Shown in pieces: positions 41,101-54,100 of a DNA stretch of 64,000 nucleotides. Numbering within the stretch: the first letter of the stretch is position 1; each line of letters begins with the position of its first letter. The notes beneath the pieces were generated by a model, which was not told where the DNA came from, searched no databases, and was given only the letters and a program-made list of their open reading frames with translations. The translations under genes and the position numbers were made by a program. Source of the DNA: Onchidella celtica (lineage: Eukaryota > Mollusca > Gastropoda > Systellommatophora > Onchidiidae); the NCBI GenBank assembly GCA_963931925.1, contig OZ007570.1, positions 54,407,880-54,471,879 on the forward strand. The letters are read 5' to 3'.

Positions 41101-42695
41101 GTAGGTACTCAAAACTGATTTTGGAAAGTCGCTGTATAGACACGTAAATTAAGTTTTCCAATTGAAAGAACTCACTTTCCTGAGAATTTTGATACCAAAT
41201 TTGTCTCTGTATCTCAATATTTGGCAAAGTTAGGATCATCTGAATTTTCATGAAACACCACCGGTGCGTTATCACTGCAAACATACCAAATTGTAAACAC
41301 ATTCTATTTAATTCAGACAACAAGCCCAAATTTTTTCAAGGGTTTAAATTATTGATAAGTGGTCTTTTATTTGAATCAAAAATGCCCCCACATCAAATTT
41401 CACTTTTTGACAAGGAAGACAAAAATGTCAAAATTTATCAGTTTTCACTGTCATCATAAAAAAATCAACAGATGGACTTGCAGAAGTAACAAGCACATCA
41501 TTGTGTTGGTTATTCGAAGGCCTATCCACAGAAGGATAAACGAAATGGTTTTTCAAAATCAACAGCCATATTGAAGCTTAATTTAGGAGCAAAAAATGCG
41601 TACTTTCGCAAATTTTAAAACTCCATACAAACATAAAATCGACATACACATACAACAAATGACTTTCCGTAGCCCAGGCAAAAATATACCAAAATAAAGG
41701 TTAGTTATTCAATGTAATCCAAATATAAGTAAATTGTAATTTTGAGTCTGTGTGATCAGATCCATCTTGAAACGATATATGGGTGTTACTCAGATCCCGC
41801 AGATTAGCGATTTTGGCCGTTAAAATGTCCGATAGTGACTACTTTGGGCTCATAATATTAAAGTTATAACAGTAATTTCATGGAATTGAAAAATAACATT
41901 TGAAAGAGGTGTTATTTTCAATGGTATTTTTGGTATGTGGCATTTTAAGTTATTTTATTTTGGTGCTGAGCTACAGAGGAATAAGAACGGATAGCGGCAG
42001 TGCCGATAACCACCGTGATTTTTGCAAAAGGGAACAATGCAATAATCTGGCATTTTGGAGAGAAAACTACAGTTTATTATGCGCAGCCGTCACTTCATGG
42101 AGCATCAGTATAGGGCAAATCAAGCGGTCACTTCCGGGATCGGCTGCTGTTTGTTTACCTCCAGTTATTGCGCGCCCCCTATCGGATTAAGGGGAAATAA
42201 TTTCAGCAAAATGAGCCATTGCGTATGTGTACAAAAATAGACCTGAGGTAATTGTGTAAATTCTATACGGCTGTATCTTGGCTCAGATCCGAATGTTTTC
42301 CTTAGAGACTGGAAGTCAAGAGTTCAGTTTTCAGTGATCGGCTGATGTCAAGTACTATTTTTATTTCAGGTTTATATTTTTACAGCTGATTGTGACATCA
42401 GCGTTTATATAGGTTGATATTCAACCATTGCTCACCACCATAGGCAGTGTAGGGCCTGCATGTCATATAGTGTTATTGTTTGCCGGCCGAAATGTTAATT
42501 TGGTGTCATGAGATGTATATTTACATGTATATATATAATAAATGAGCTGGTTTCAAACTGGGAATCCCCCCCCCCCCATGTATGTTTCTGTCTCTGCTTC
42601 TGCTCCAACTAAATCTGTGTGTGTGTGTGTGTGTGTTTGAGAGAGAGAGAGATATGTAGATGGACATGCACTCAAATAGACGGACGGGCGGATTG

Positions 42696-42746
<51 letters not shown>

Positions 42747-45090
42747 GGATGGATGGATGGATGGATGGATGGATGGAGGGATGGATGGATGGATGATGGA
42801 TGGATGGAGGGATGGATGGATGGATGATGGATGGATGGATGGATAGCAAATCAGCGGGAGGGGAGTGTTGCTAGTAAGTGTTCTTTTTTGCATGTGAATG
42901 TGTATGTGTTTATGGGTGGGAAGGTGGGATGTCCCAGATGGAACATGGCTTTGAAAGGAACTGTCAAGCAAACTAGTTTGAAAAGTCGTGTAAATTTATT
43001 TGATCACCAATCGAACCCTCCTGATCACGTGTGTGACACACGAGCTGAAACTTAACTCATATCAAAATAAATTTCAAAAAAATATGTGGGCCTCAAGCAC
43101 ACTTTTCTTGAGTCTATATCCGTTACATAATGTTTTCATGATAATACAAGCTGAATCATGCCATTCTGGCATTACAACAAACTGAATGCCTGCTATTTTT
43201 ACCCCAACATCGAACTATATCCTGTGTCTCGGATTCAGTCTTACGTAAAGCGCAAACAAAGGGCCGCTTTTTAAATTTTTATTTTAGGAAGATCGATTTT
43301 CCTAACTTGCTGCTTTTAGACATACTTTAGTCCGGATATTGAATTCCTTTCTTCTTCTGTAGTGCCAGGTCCAAATATCTCCTTGACAATTTTGTTACGT
43401 TTTGTTGCGTTCCATGAAAATTGCTGACTGAACGAGCGCAATCTCTGAAAGGCACACAAAGGTTGAGCGTAGGAACACATCAGTACGTAAGGTAGGCGGC
43501 ACATGACGCCCCTTATACTGAAAAAGGTTTTATCTCCACATTTTGGCTGAACTGAGTTACATGTGTATATACATTTTGTGCCAAATTATCAAGAGGATTC
43601 TGAGTCTAATTTGTAAGTATTACTAAAAAAAAAAGTCACATCTCTAAAAGCTGTGAGCACATTAAACGTCGATCATTAATTTCTCAAAAAGTTGATGGAA
43701 GGGAGTTGGAACCTTGTCATTTTGAAGGGAAGGGGTTGTTTGTCGTTTACAGTTTAATGTTCAACGTCTGTCGTCCATCGTTTTTGTCATTCAAAAATGT
43801 TTTCTCAGATGGCCAATTTTGCAGCGTGAGCAGTCGAGTAATACTCACGAAAGATGACTTAATACGTGTATCGGTCGACATTGAACGACGAACAAAATTA
43901 TCTTTCCTATTTCAGGAACGACCAACGAGTAATGTGATCTGCCCCGTTAATTGACATGAGTTTACCTTTTTCATCGTTGAACGTGTCCATACTCTGGGGG
44001 CAAACCTCTTGTAGGCTTATGTACTTCATGCAAGACCCCATATCTCTGTGACTTTCTCTCTGTGTCACATCTTCATGCAAAAAAGGCTGTTGACCTCTGC
44101 GACCCCCCCCCCCCAGGGTGTTTGATTACACAGGCTTAAACCGATCTAACCCCGTGTGAGTGACAGATATCCCTTTGTTTTCTCCCAGTGGTCAGTCAGT
44201 GCCACGACAGTCATAACATCCAGCAGGAATGCGCTGATACATGCATTATTTTGGTGTCTCCTAAGTCCTATTGCCCTCATTGATCTTGGGGACCATACTG
44301 AATATACAGGCTGGGCTAACGTTATTTTGACATAATATTATTTTCTTAACACACTTATAGTTGAAGTAAATTAAATGTACACCAATAATTGTATTTCTAA
44401 GAAAGGAAATGTACACCAATTATATTTCAACCAACTGAAGTCTACACCAATTGTATTTCAAGTGGATGAAGTCTACACCGATGATAGTTTCGAAAAAGTG
44501 AAAGTGGAAAAAGTGTACACCAATTATGATAATGCAAAGTAGCTTTTAGCCCACCTTATACATGTATTGGTTTTGTTTTACCACCTGAGAATGTTAGTGA
44601 ATGTGACAGTTGAATACACTAGTACATAGAAAACCTGGACCAATCAAGTATGAAATCTTGTGTACAGACCTGTTTGTTGGAGGGGGAAGGGGGAGGGATT
44701 GTTGACTGGTGTAAATAGAGATAGCAAAGCATCAACTGTGCATGAAGTAGAATGCATGGCGAAACAAATCTGTAGGCTTGTGATAACAATCAGAGCAAAA
44801 TCTCCCTCTCTCTGCCCCTCCCTCCCCTCAAAATGCACACACGCACTCTCCCTCTCTCTCTCTCACACACACATACACACACAAGCACACACAGAGCTGT
44901 AGGATTAATAATTGATGAGAAAGGGGTGGGGTCGGGTGGGGTAGAAGACGATGTTTATGTAGCAGCTTGTCTGCAGACCTGTCTATCTCTATACTGCTTG
45001 AACAGTAACTTTTTTCTTTTTTTCCCCCCATTTCTTCTTTTACAGCTTTTCACTTTCATTCTATTCGTTTTTCCCTTTGCACGTACTTTT

Positions 45091-45159
<69 letters not shown>

Positions 45160-48100
45160 AGATGAATTGTATAGATCCTTCACTGTATTTCACTGTCCGC
45201 CCACCCTTGTCCCAACTTTCTCACTGACTTAACCCTGTGGTGCTTTTTAAAAAAATTTGCCTTTCATTCATCCCGTTCTCTTGCTGCTTGCAAGTCAATC
45301 GTCCAGTCAGTCTGTCAGACACACACGAAGCTCTATCTTTCTGTCTGTCTATGTTTGCCACAACCTTTTTTTCTTACTGGCCATCCATAAGGTATACGCT
45401 CGATTTTGGGGATTTTCGACTCACCCGTCCTCCACATACGCTTTCCACACCCCTAGTTTCAAACCCCCCCCAACTCTCTTGTTCTAACGAACGACCATTA
45501 GAATGGTGAATGTTCGTGGTACTTGATGTCCTTCGGCGTTTCAAGACTTTAGGTTGCATTTTGTATGCTGACTGTTTTATAAAATACATATATAACCTAT
45601 TTTCCGTTTTCATATTACATGTATTATAAACCCATAACTTATAAGTTAAATTTTACGAAAAAAAGAAAAAAAAAAAAAGGAAATAAAACCAAACTTTTTT
45701 CATTTCTTGCTATAAGTGAACAGCGTCTTTACCCCCCCCCCTCCCCGTCTCCTCATGTACGTTTTTTTTATATATTGTAGAGGTCACCTCCAGCCCCCAC
45801 TCCCCCCCCCCCCCCGGCCCTCATTCGAACATTATTGGCTGCCCCCCTATCCGATCGCAGCGTAGGGAGGCGCTCCACCTTCCAGCTTGAAAAAAAAAAA
45901 AAGATGAAAAAAAAAAGTCTTTGTACGAAAGGTACGACAAAGTTGTTGGGGGACCGTATTCTACTTACAAAGCTGAAACTGAATAGAGAAAATATTGAGT
46001 TGTGACACGTTCACTGTTCACCAGTGGCTTTCTCTGTAAAATGCTACGCTCCCCTAACAATAACCGGTGCAAAAGTGGGTCATCGAGTGATAAGATTTTC
46101 GTTTTTGTGGTATCTTAATCTGTCATTGGAGTGCTTCTTGACATGTCATTAGCTCAGTCATCGGCTAACATGAATGGACTTGCCGGTTTTTCTAATCTAG
46201 TATCAAAAGCCGTGTTGAAATGGTTTATAGAATTTAAGGATCGTCCTATTTGGTAAGGTTTAAGATAAAAAGGCCATCCCTTGTAATCATTCAGTATGAA
46301 TAAGAGAGAGAGAGAGAGAGAGAGTTAAATTTGTCAGCTTAATTTTGAAAAAATACGGGGGGCGGGGGGTATCAGTTATAATTTTTCCCAGCATTAATTT
46401 TACACAAAACGGGGGGGGGGGGGGGGATTGCGGTATAACAATTGTCTAAAACCAATGGATATACAAGATATTTTTAGACACTGTAGAAAATCTGTAGGAT
46501 CAGGGGGGGGGGGGGGCGGGGGGCGAACAACACGCGTTGGAAGTAAGAGAGGGTTTGCAGCACACAACTTTTTCTCCTTTCTGCCACATTTTAAATTTTG
46601 TAAATCTAGTAATACGATGATCCACGCTCATGCTTCTTTTTGGACCTATCTCCCCTGGACTTTATTCCCATTTATGATACAAAGTGCCAGAACAGTCAAA
46701 CTTTCCAAAGAAAGTAGAACAAAATAAACAAGACATTCTTTACTTTGCCCTCTCTACGACCACGAGCATTGCAAAACCAAATTGTAGTTTTTATTTTCCA
46801 AGCACTTCTTCACCCCAGCCAGCAAATCTAAAGAAAAACAATGAACAACGGAAACGTCGTGGAATGAGGAATGTCATTTTCGTATGCACTCTCAGCGACA
46901 ATGAAATGCAGTACTATAGGCCCTTTCAACTTCCGCGTTACGGTTGTTTGCGGGGAGCCGCACGGCATCGAAAAGCACCGTGTAGGGCAAAAACCTCAAC
47001 TTGCCTTGATGATGTCATCTGAATATGTGCACATTCAAAGCAAAGATGCATTTTTATGCCAGAACCAGCACGTAACGGGTTTGTACAGTTGGGTGCCCAA
47101 CAAGAGGATGGCATCGTTCGACCGTTGTCCACCGCTTCCGCCCTACAAGTGGGGCACGCCGCCATTTTGTTTGCAAATCACGTGATATGGAGGACGGTAA
47201 ATTAAAAGGGTCTATAAGTGGTAGCTATCAGTTTCCAATTGATACGTTGCCCAAACAAGCAATCTAAAGAAACAAGAAACGAAGTAAAGTCCATGGAGTG
47301 AAGACATTTTTTGTTAACGTACTCTCCATGCTACAATGAAAAGAATGTTGTTACAAGTACGTACGTCCCCCAAATTTATTGCGCTACGGGTACGTATTTG
47401 AAAGCCTTTTGTGACTCCAGAACTTGAGAGCTCCTGCCGAAATGCCCCTAACAACAGCCTTAATTAATTAAGATTAACTATTCTTTCAGATTTTCTTTTT
47501 GTTTTCCTCCAGTTTTTTGGTTGAAAGGGTGAGGATTCCTTAAGATCTAGGGTTGAGGATAAGGACGGGGTTAGGGATAGTACGCATCCGTAGGCGCCCC
47601 TAACACAAAACGCTTGGGGTGCGTACGTACTTAACAACAGTAGCTTTTATTTTCCAGAAGGTATGTCGCCCAAGACAACAAAATCGTCTTTGTCTTTATT
47701 TCGACCGATGGAGCAAATTCAAAGTTACCTTTTACGTCTAGTTACATGAACTTCCTGAACGTCACACGTCGCTCGGAGAGGGTCTCTTAAGAGATAACAA
47801 GAAAGCATTTTTTATTTGTTTTTGCGGTTTGTATTCTTGAATAAAGAAACTTTGGACTCTTGCATAGCAGGTCAAATTATCTATTCAGATTTAGTCCACG
47901 ATTTTTTATTTTTTTTTGCGCGTTTCTCATTTGCCACTGGGCAGCCAAAGTTATCATAATGATAAACACTTAGATTGATAAAAACTTTCAGGGCCGTGTG
48001 ACTTGTTAACCAGCTGTATGTAGTTTTTCGGGTTTTGTCTAGTCTTGTTAGCGCCAATCTCACCCTGGTATCTCCACGGGGAAGCGGGACATGTCAGTGT

Positions 48101-51100
48101 CAGTTTACACTGAAACCAAAACTACACAATACGTACCGCCGGAAAAGACTCCAATTATTACTTTTTTTTCTTGTAAGTAAGACTTAAGCTGAGTTTTCAT
48201 GTGTACAGAAACGGAAACGGCAACGGAAACGTCAAAAATCCATCCAGTAGCTAAGCGAAACAGTGTTTCCATATGTGCGGAAGCGGCATGAAAAACATTC
48301 TTTGTTTCATTACTAGAAGGGTTTTTGACGTTTCATTTGCTTTTTCCGTACACATGAAAACAATGATAAAATTATAGTTTTGTTCGCCTTTCTCACAGTT
48401 GCCATACTTTTCTCATAGTTGTAATGGCAATTGATGATGTTAGCATGATGGGGTTGGGGGGGGGGGGGGGCTGTCTTACAGGGAAGTGAACCTGGAAAAC
48501 TTGAGAGTTTTATTAATCATTAACATTCTTGATCAGACTCCTGTGTGAACTGTATCTGATGTCCAGTTAGAAGCCTTCCGTGTGGAGTATTTCACATTCG
48601 CTTTGGAGTGCACAGAGTCTTGAAGTCGATGCCTTGGTTGATGTGGATAGGTCATTTTTCTCTAACCGATTTCCATGTAATTTCACCTTACTGAATTGAG
48701 TCTCTTGCTGTTCTTCGCTGTTGTAAATGCTTCATACCTCGACGATAAAGCTCATAACTTACCGGCAAAAGTCTGTTTTCTTAATACTGAGGCATTTACA
48801 GTTCACGACAAATTAAATGTCTATTTTCTTAATACAGGGGCTTCTACAAATCACTACAATTAATGTCTAATGTCTTAATACTGAGTCATCTTCATATGAC
48901 AAATGTCTATTGTGTTAACACTGAGGCATCTACATTACCATGACAATTGTCTATTATCTCAATACTGGGGCATCTACATTTCATGACAAACGTCTGTTGA
49001 CTTGATATCGAGACATCTACGTATCATGACAAATGTTTATTTTCCTATTACACAGGCATCCAGAAACGTTTGGTTGTGTAAACGGAGCAATTATATAATG
49101 TATTTCTCAAGGGATCTGCGAAAAATCCTGTGAGTGATAACAAACAAGAGATGGTCTTTTCAACCTTTCTATTCCCTTATCTGAAGAGCTCATCAATACC
49201 TTTTTAAGTAGAGTCGGCGGACAGTTGATTGGTTTGTCGGTCGCGCCTTTTCTCGAGAGATTCAGCCGTCGGTACAAAATGTAACAGATGATAAACCTAA
49301 AATAAAAAGATAAAAATTTTTAACAACACGCGATAAAGCGTCCATGATCCACTATAGTAAATTTTCTTTTAAAATAAAAGAGAAAAAAAAAAAAAACACA
49401 ATGGCGCGCTTTTGTCATGTTCTTTGCTTTCCGAATCCCGTCGCTTATCATTGAGACGCACGCGGCTGAATTAAATGCTGCGTTGTGTGCGGATGTCGTA
49501 TTTTGTAAGTCAGAAATGAATATTGGACGACCGAGGAAGCGCGTGAGATTTAGCGATGTATGCACCACGGTATGTATTTGACTGATTTATTTAGTATGAA
49601 ATAGTACGTGTTATCGTGATCTGCGTTGTCCACAAGCAAGTCAATGCTGTTACCGGGGTATATGACTGCTTTTTTTTTTAAGAAAGAAGGAAGAGGATTA
49701 GCGCTTTTAGTTTCAAAGAAGAATCTGTCTTCCAGAACCGTGACAAGGGTTGATAGTATCCCTTGAAGACTGTGTTGTTAAACGTTCTGACAGAATTCAT
49801 ACGTAATGGTACTCAAGGCACGTACCTCTTAACTCTTTATGATATTGGCTACAAATTAATGAAAAGAAGAAGAACGCACTTTTATTGGTTGAATTGTTAA
49901 TTAAGGAAATGAAACAATTATTATTGGTAGCATATTTTTATTGTAAGTACCGGTATAACCATCTTCTCGTTTTCCACTGAAATGAAGTGTGGTCCTCACC
50001 CCAGGTGGTCGGTGGGCGCGTCTGGTATAAGGTCTCCATCTGTCCTATCATTCTGTTACATTCTGTCTATCGTCTTGCTGTTTTCCTAGCGTAATAACTT
50101 CAGGTCTTTTCTCCAAACTCAAACTCAAATCCTGCCCCCCACCCGTTCCCACCCCCATTCCACGATTTCGTCTCGGACGGTCGCGTCACCCACCCCACTC
50201 AAGACACATTACGCCACTGCTTTCTGCCTCGCACGAATCGGTTACACTAGTGATGGTGAGGACTCGAAAGCAAGTTATTGCTGGCTGCTCACTACTTTAC
50301 AACACTGTTTGCTGGGACGCACCTGGGACAAATATAAACTTATGCCTCGCTACAGCGCGGGCTGCAAAACGTTCTTTTTTTTCTTTTCTTCTTAAGGGGG
50401 ATGGGAGGTTACTCAATGGGAACCCAATCCGGTCGTATGAGTTCCATAGGCATTTCTGACGAGCCCGGGGGATATGAAATAGAGTAAACATCGTATTGAT
50501 ATTTCACAGCCGGATTTGTCAGCAGCCGTATCTTTTTTCTAACATACATTGTATTTACTAATTTAAATGCCTTCCCTTGTAGTTGTACCGTTTTTAAGGC
50601 AGTAATACATGTATTAAACGTAGTGTATTTGAACAGTTCTACCCATTAACAAGCTGTTTGAATACACTGCGTGGGTGTCTGAACTGGATACAAAATAGAA
50701 TCGGTGCTTTTGCTGCCGTTATTGTGGTGACAGGGTGTAAGGGCGAAACTGAAACTGGAACGCACATTTAAAAAAAATATTTTTGCTCTTTTACGTTTTA
50801 TTGTTTTATTTCTGCCTTATTTATCCCTATACGCCCGTGTTATGTGTCTATATGTATGTCGAGCATGAGAGTGCATGCAATAGACTGTACATGAGAGAGA
50901 CAGAGAGAGAGAGAGAGAGTTGTAGATGAAGAGAACAAGACTTTCGGTAAAGCGCCTACAGCAATGTTTGAATTTTGGGCGCTATATAAATTATCTTTAT
51001 TATTATTATTGTTATGGAACAGCAAACTAAGACTGTTGGGTTACACAATGCTGAACTTGTTCACCACTGAATCTTTTTCTAACTAATTTCTTTCTCGTTT

Positions 51101-54100
51101 TCTGATAGCTCCAGACTGAGGAAGAAAACAAGCTGAGCCAGATCCTCAGTCAGCAGCGACGATATCAGCAACAGCTACAGCAGCCCCAGCAACAGACTCC
51201 TCCGACAGCACAACAACAGCACCATCATCACCGCAGCTTACAGACATGCAATCAGGTTTCCAGTCCACGCAGCAGAGATTCTCACAACAGCAACCGTCCA
51301 GGTGAGCGACCCAGGTTTTTTTCTCAACAGCAGTTCTTGTTAGTACAATCTTAACTTGGTTTTAACCTCTCTATATGTCATGGGTCTAATGGACCCAAAA
51401 GTAGTTTAGGTCTTTGCCTTATGAGGTTCACGGCCCTTTGCATTTACATTTCACTTTTCTTGTTCTTGTTTCTGCATGTTTTTGTGACGGATTAGTTGTT
51501 TTTTTAAAGAATTTTAAGAATTAAGGTCTTGTTTGGCCTGCTCTTCTCAACATTTAACTGCCAAGGTATCTTTAACGTGCGCAAAGTGCAAAACCCCTCC
51601 GCATTTTTCGTCTTTATCTGAGAAGACTAGGTGCTTGATCCTACCTACCATAGGATCAGGGACAGGAATCTCCCCCCCCCCAAAACCCAACATGCCTGCC
51701 GACCGGAGGATTGAACCTGGTACCTTTGGCATGAGAGGCTTTTACCTTTCCTCTAGACCACTGTGTCTGTGTCCCTCCCCCCCCCCCCCCCCCCCCCCCC
51801 AGCAGTTAAAAACGTTTCTAGTTAATTTATGTCTGGGAATTTTTCTTTCAATCCCAGATATTCCTCAATGAAATCATTGCCCATCTTCCCATAGTTGTGG
51901 TCACCAACGCACAGACATTTTTACTGTCCCTACTCGTACATTCTGGGGTCTGGCAAACACCATACTTATAAAGAGGGTATCCTATTAAATTGTTCTCTTG
52001 GAGTATGGGTCATTTCTAACTGTCATTTCAGAGTAGCTCAAGTTACCATAGAATTTAATACATACAAGCTCCTCTGTATAGACTGCATGGTCAGAGAGAG
52101 ACTTAAAGACCATAGAAAATTGAAATTGTTTCTGTGTATTTATTTTTATTGTCATAAAAAAAAAAATATTGTAAGTTTTCAGTTGTCTTCTTTTGGTTTT
52201 GTTGTTTGTTTGTTTGTTTCTAATGTGGGGCTTTGTGAAAAACAATTTTTTCTTCTTTTCGACACATTTTAAATTTGTTTCAATGCAGAATCATGCAAAT
52301 TCAAATGCATTCCCTAGATTTTAAGTTGCATCTTGACCTAATTTTGTTCCCCAGAGGGCAGCACAGCAGATCGTGAATCTGTGATTTACACGTCGCAGTC
52401 TGTAGGATCAAGCAATGATCAGTTAGGCAGGAGACACGTCTGGGCAAGTAAGTTCATCCATCCTTGTACATTTTTCTTAGTAAGTCTCCATTCTTATGTT
52501 TTTTTGTCATCATAGATTATTTTAACATAAATGAAAATATGGCAAAGGTTTAATTTGCTGCATCTGAACTTGCAGTTGCACAAACTAATACAGAGAAATT
52601 ACAGTAGATGAACTTTGATTGTATTTTGCTTTTTCTGAAGACATATAATTTAAAAAGAGTCTTAATCACTGCATTGGATGCTGACAATAAAATACTGCAA
52701 AGTGCAGTTTACTGAAAGCTGTTGTCTTATTAACCACATTTTGTACCCATGTTTGCAAAGAACTGATTGTCATAAGAGATACATTGCATTTTTGGCTCTG
52801 AAAACGGAAGGATTTCGCTAAATGCTCTCATTATTATACTTTTCTCTTTAGTGTCCACTTGCTTCTGTTGTAAGAAGCGACCAACTTGTAGCTAGCTGAA
52901 TAATAACAGTAAAGTTTCATGGCTTCTGACTTCGCCAATCTGGGGACAGATGATTTCATATTGTAAAGAAATACGGCAGTTTCATCTTTATCTGCCAATG
53001 AAATTAAATGTGATCCAGCGTTGTTTTGTTTCGTAGATCCTGCAGATCTGAGTGTTTTGTCCCAGTCAAGTAGTGACAGAACAGCCATACACACAAATGA
53101 CCTGACAGTGCAGGATGTAACTAGTGGTAAGCAGTAGCTGCTTTTCTTCTTGTTATGAAATCAAACCTTAGAAGTCAATATGATTAACCCAATTATTTTA
53201 CATTGAAAAAAAAAAACAACGATGGGGCTGATCATGGGCCCCAATGTATAATCATGAAAAAAGACCAACGGACCGATTATTGGCCTTTTGAAAAGCAGTT
53301 TTGATTATGTGTGTCATGGTCTTGTAGACACTTAGAATGCTTGTTTCATAAAATCTACAGATCTGTACATATCAATGACAGATCTTCCTGTTATTGTAAA
53401 CACATTATCATTTTTGGTCCTTTGAATCCCTGTCTTTCTAGATGGGTAACACCCAGAATACCCCCGTCTCCAAAGGGTTAATGAAAGGTGTAGTTAGGAT
53501 TCTGTAATTTTGTGAAGATAATTCATGTTGATGATAGTTCAGATGTATTAAGGTAAAATACATGTATGTACTTGAAGCATGAATCTTTCCCTAGATATTG
53601 TAATGTTCAGTTATGGCATCATACCAAAATTCAGCCTTGGGGAGCTGTTCATTGGATTGCTGCTATGAATATCACAATGGAAAGAGCTGCTGAATTTTAT
53701 CTGAATTTCAGTGTTGAATTTAGCATGGATCACAGTGGAATGTACACACATGTATATTCGTGCAATCAAAATTTTCATCTGACTGTATAATTCAGACTGT
53801 TTTCATATTTGAACAAGTGGCGTCAAAGATTCAGAATAAGCATCATTTTTTTTTTTTTCAAAATTTTGAGATAGATTAATTCTGCCAGATCTCCTGTCTC
53901 CAGTTTCTTTTTTTTTTTTCATGTGTTGTAAAATAGACTTTTTATGTTTTATAGATATGGAAGATATTAAGTTGTGGCATTTTCTGTGTGTGTGTGTGTG
54001 TGTGTGTGTAAGCTGATTTCTATATTTTGTCTTTGTAAGTTATATCCTGATTGTGTTCTATAATTCAGTTTGCTGCTTCATTCCCAGATTGTGATGCCCG

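Larger units (their letters stand above)
9161..51108 (+). other. CEP97 intron 8, about 42 kb, repeat-filled
   Basis: The donor GTAGGG follows exon 8 and the acceptor TCTGATAG precedes exon 9, whose [13 protein letters not shown] matches human LQTAEDAKLDKIL. Protein alignment across the junction is continuous, so no exon is missing inside. The intron is 41,948 bp and takes up two thirds of the window. I found no other convincing host gene in it on either strand. It holds nearly all the mobile elements and satellites listed separately. Confidence 0.9.

Noticed and set aside
53181-53480. Possible second piggyBac-type element in intron 11 (GGTTAA at 53475)
   Set aside because: Only one weak terminus-like sequence; no matching inverted partner next to a TTAA.
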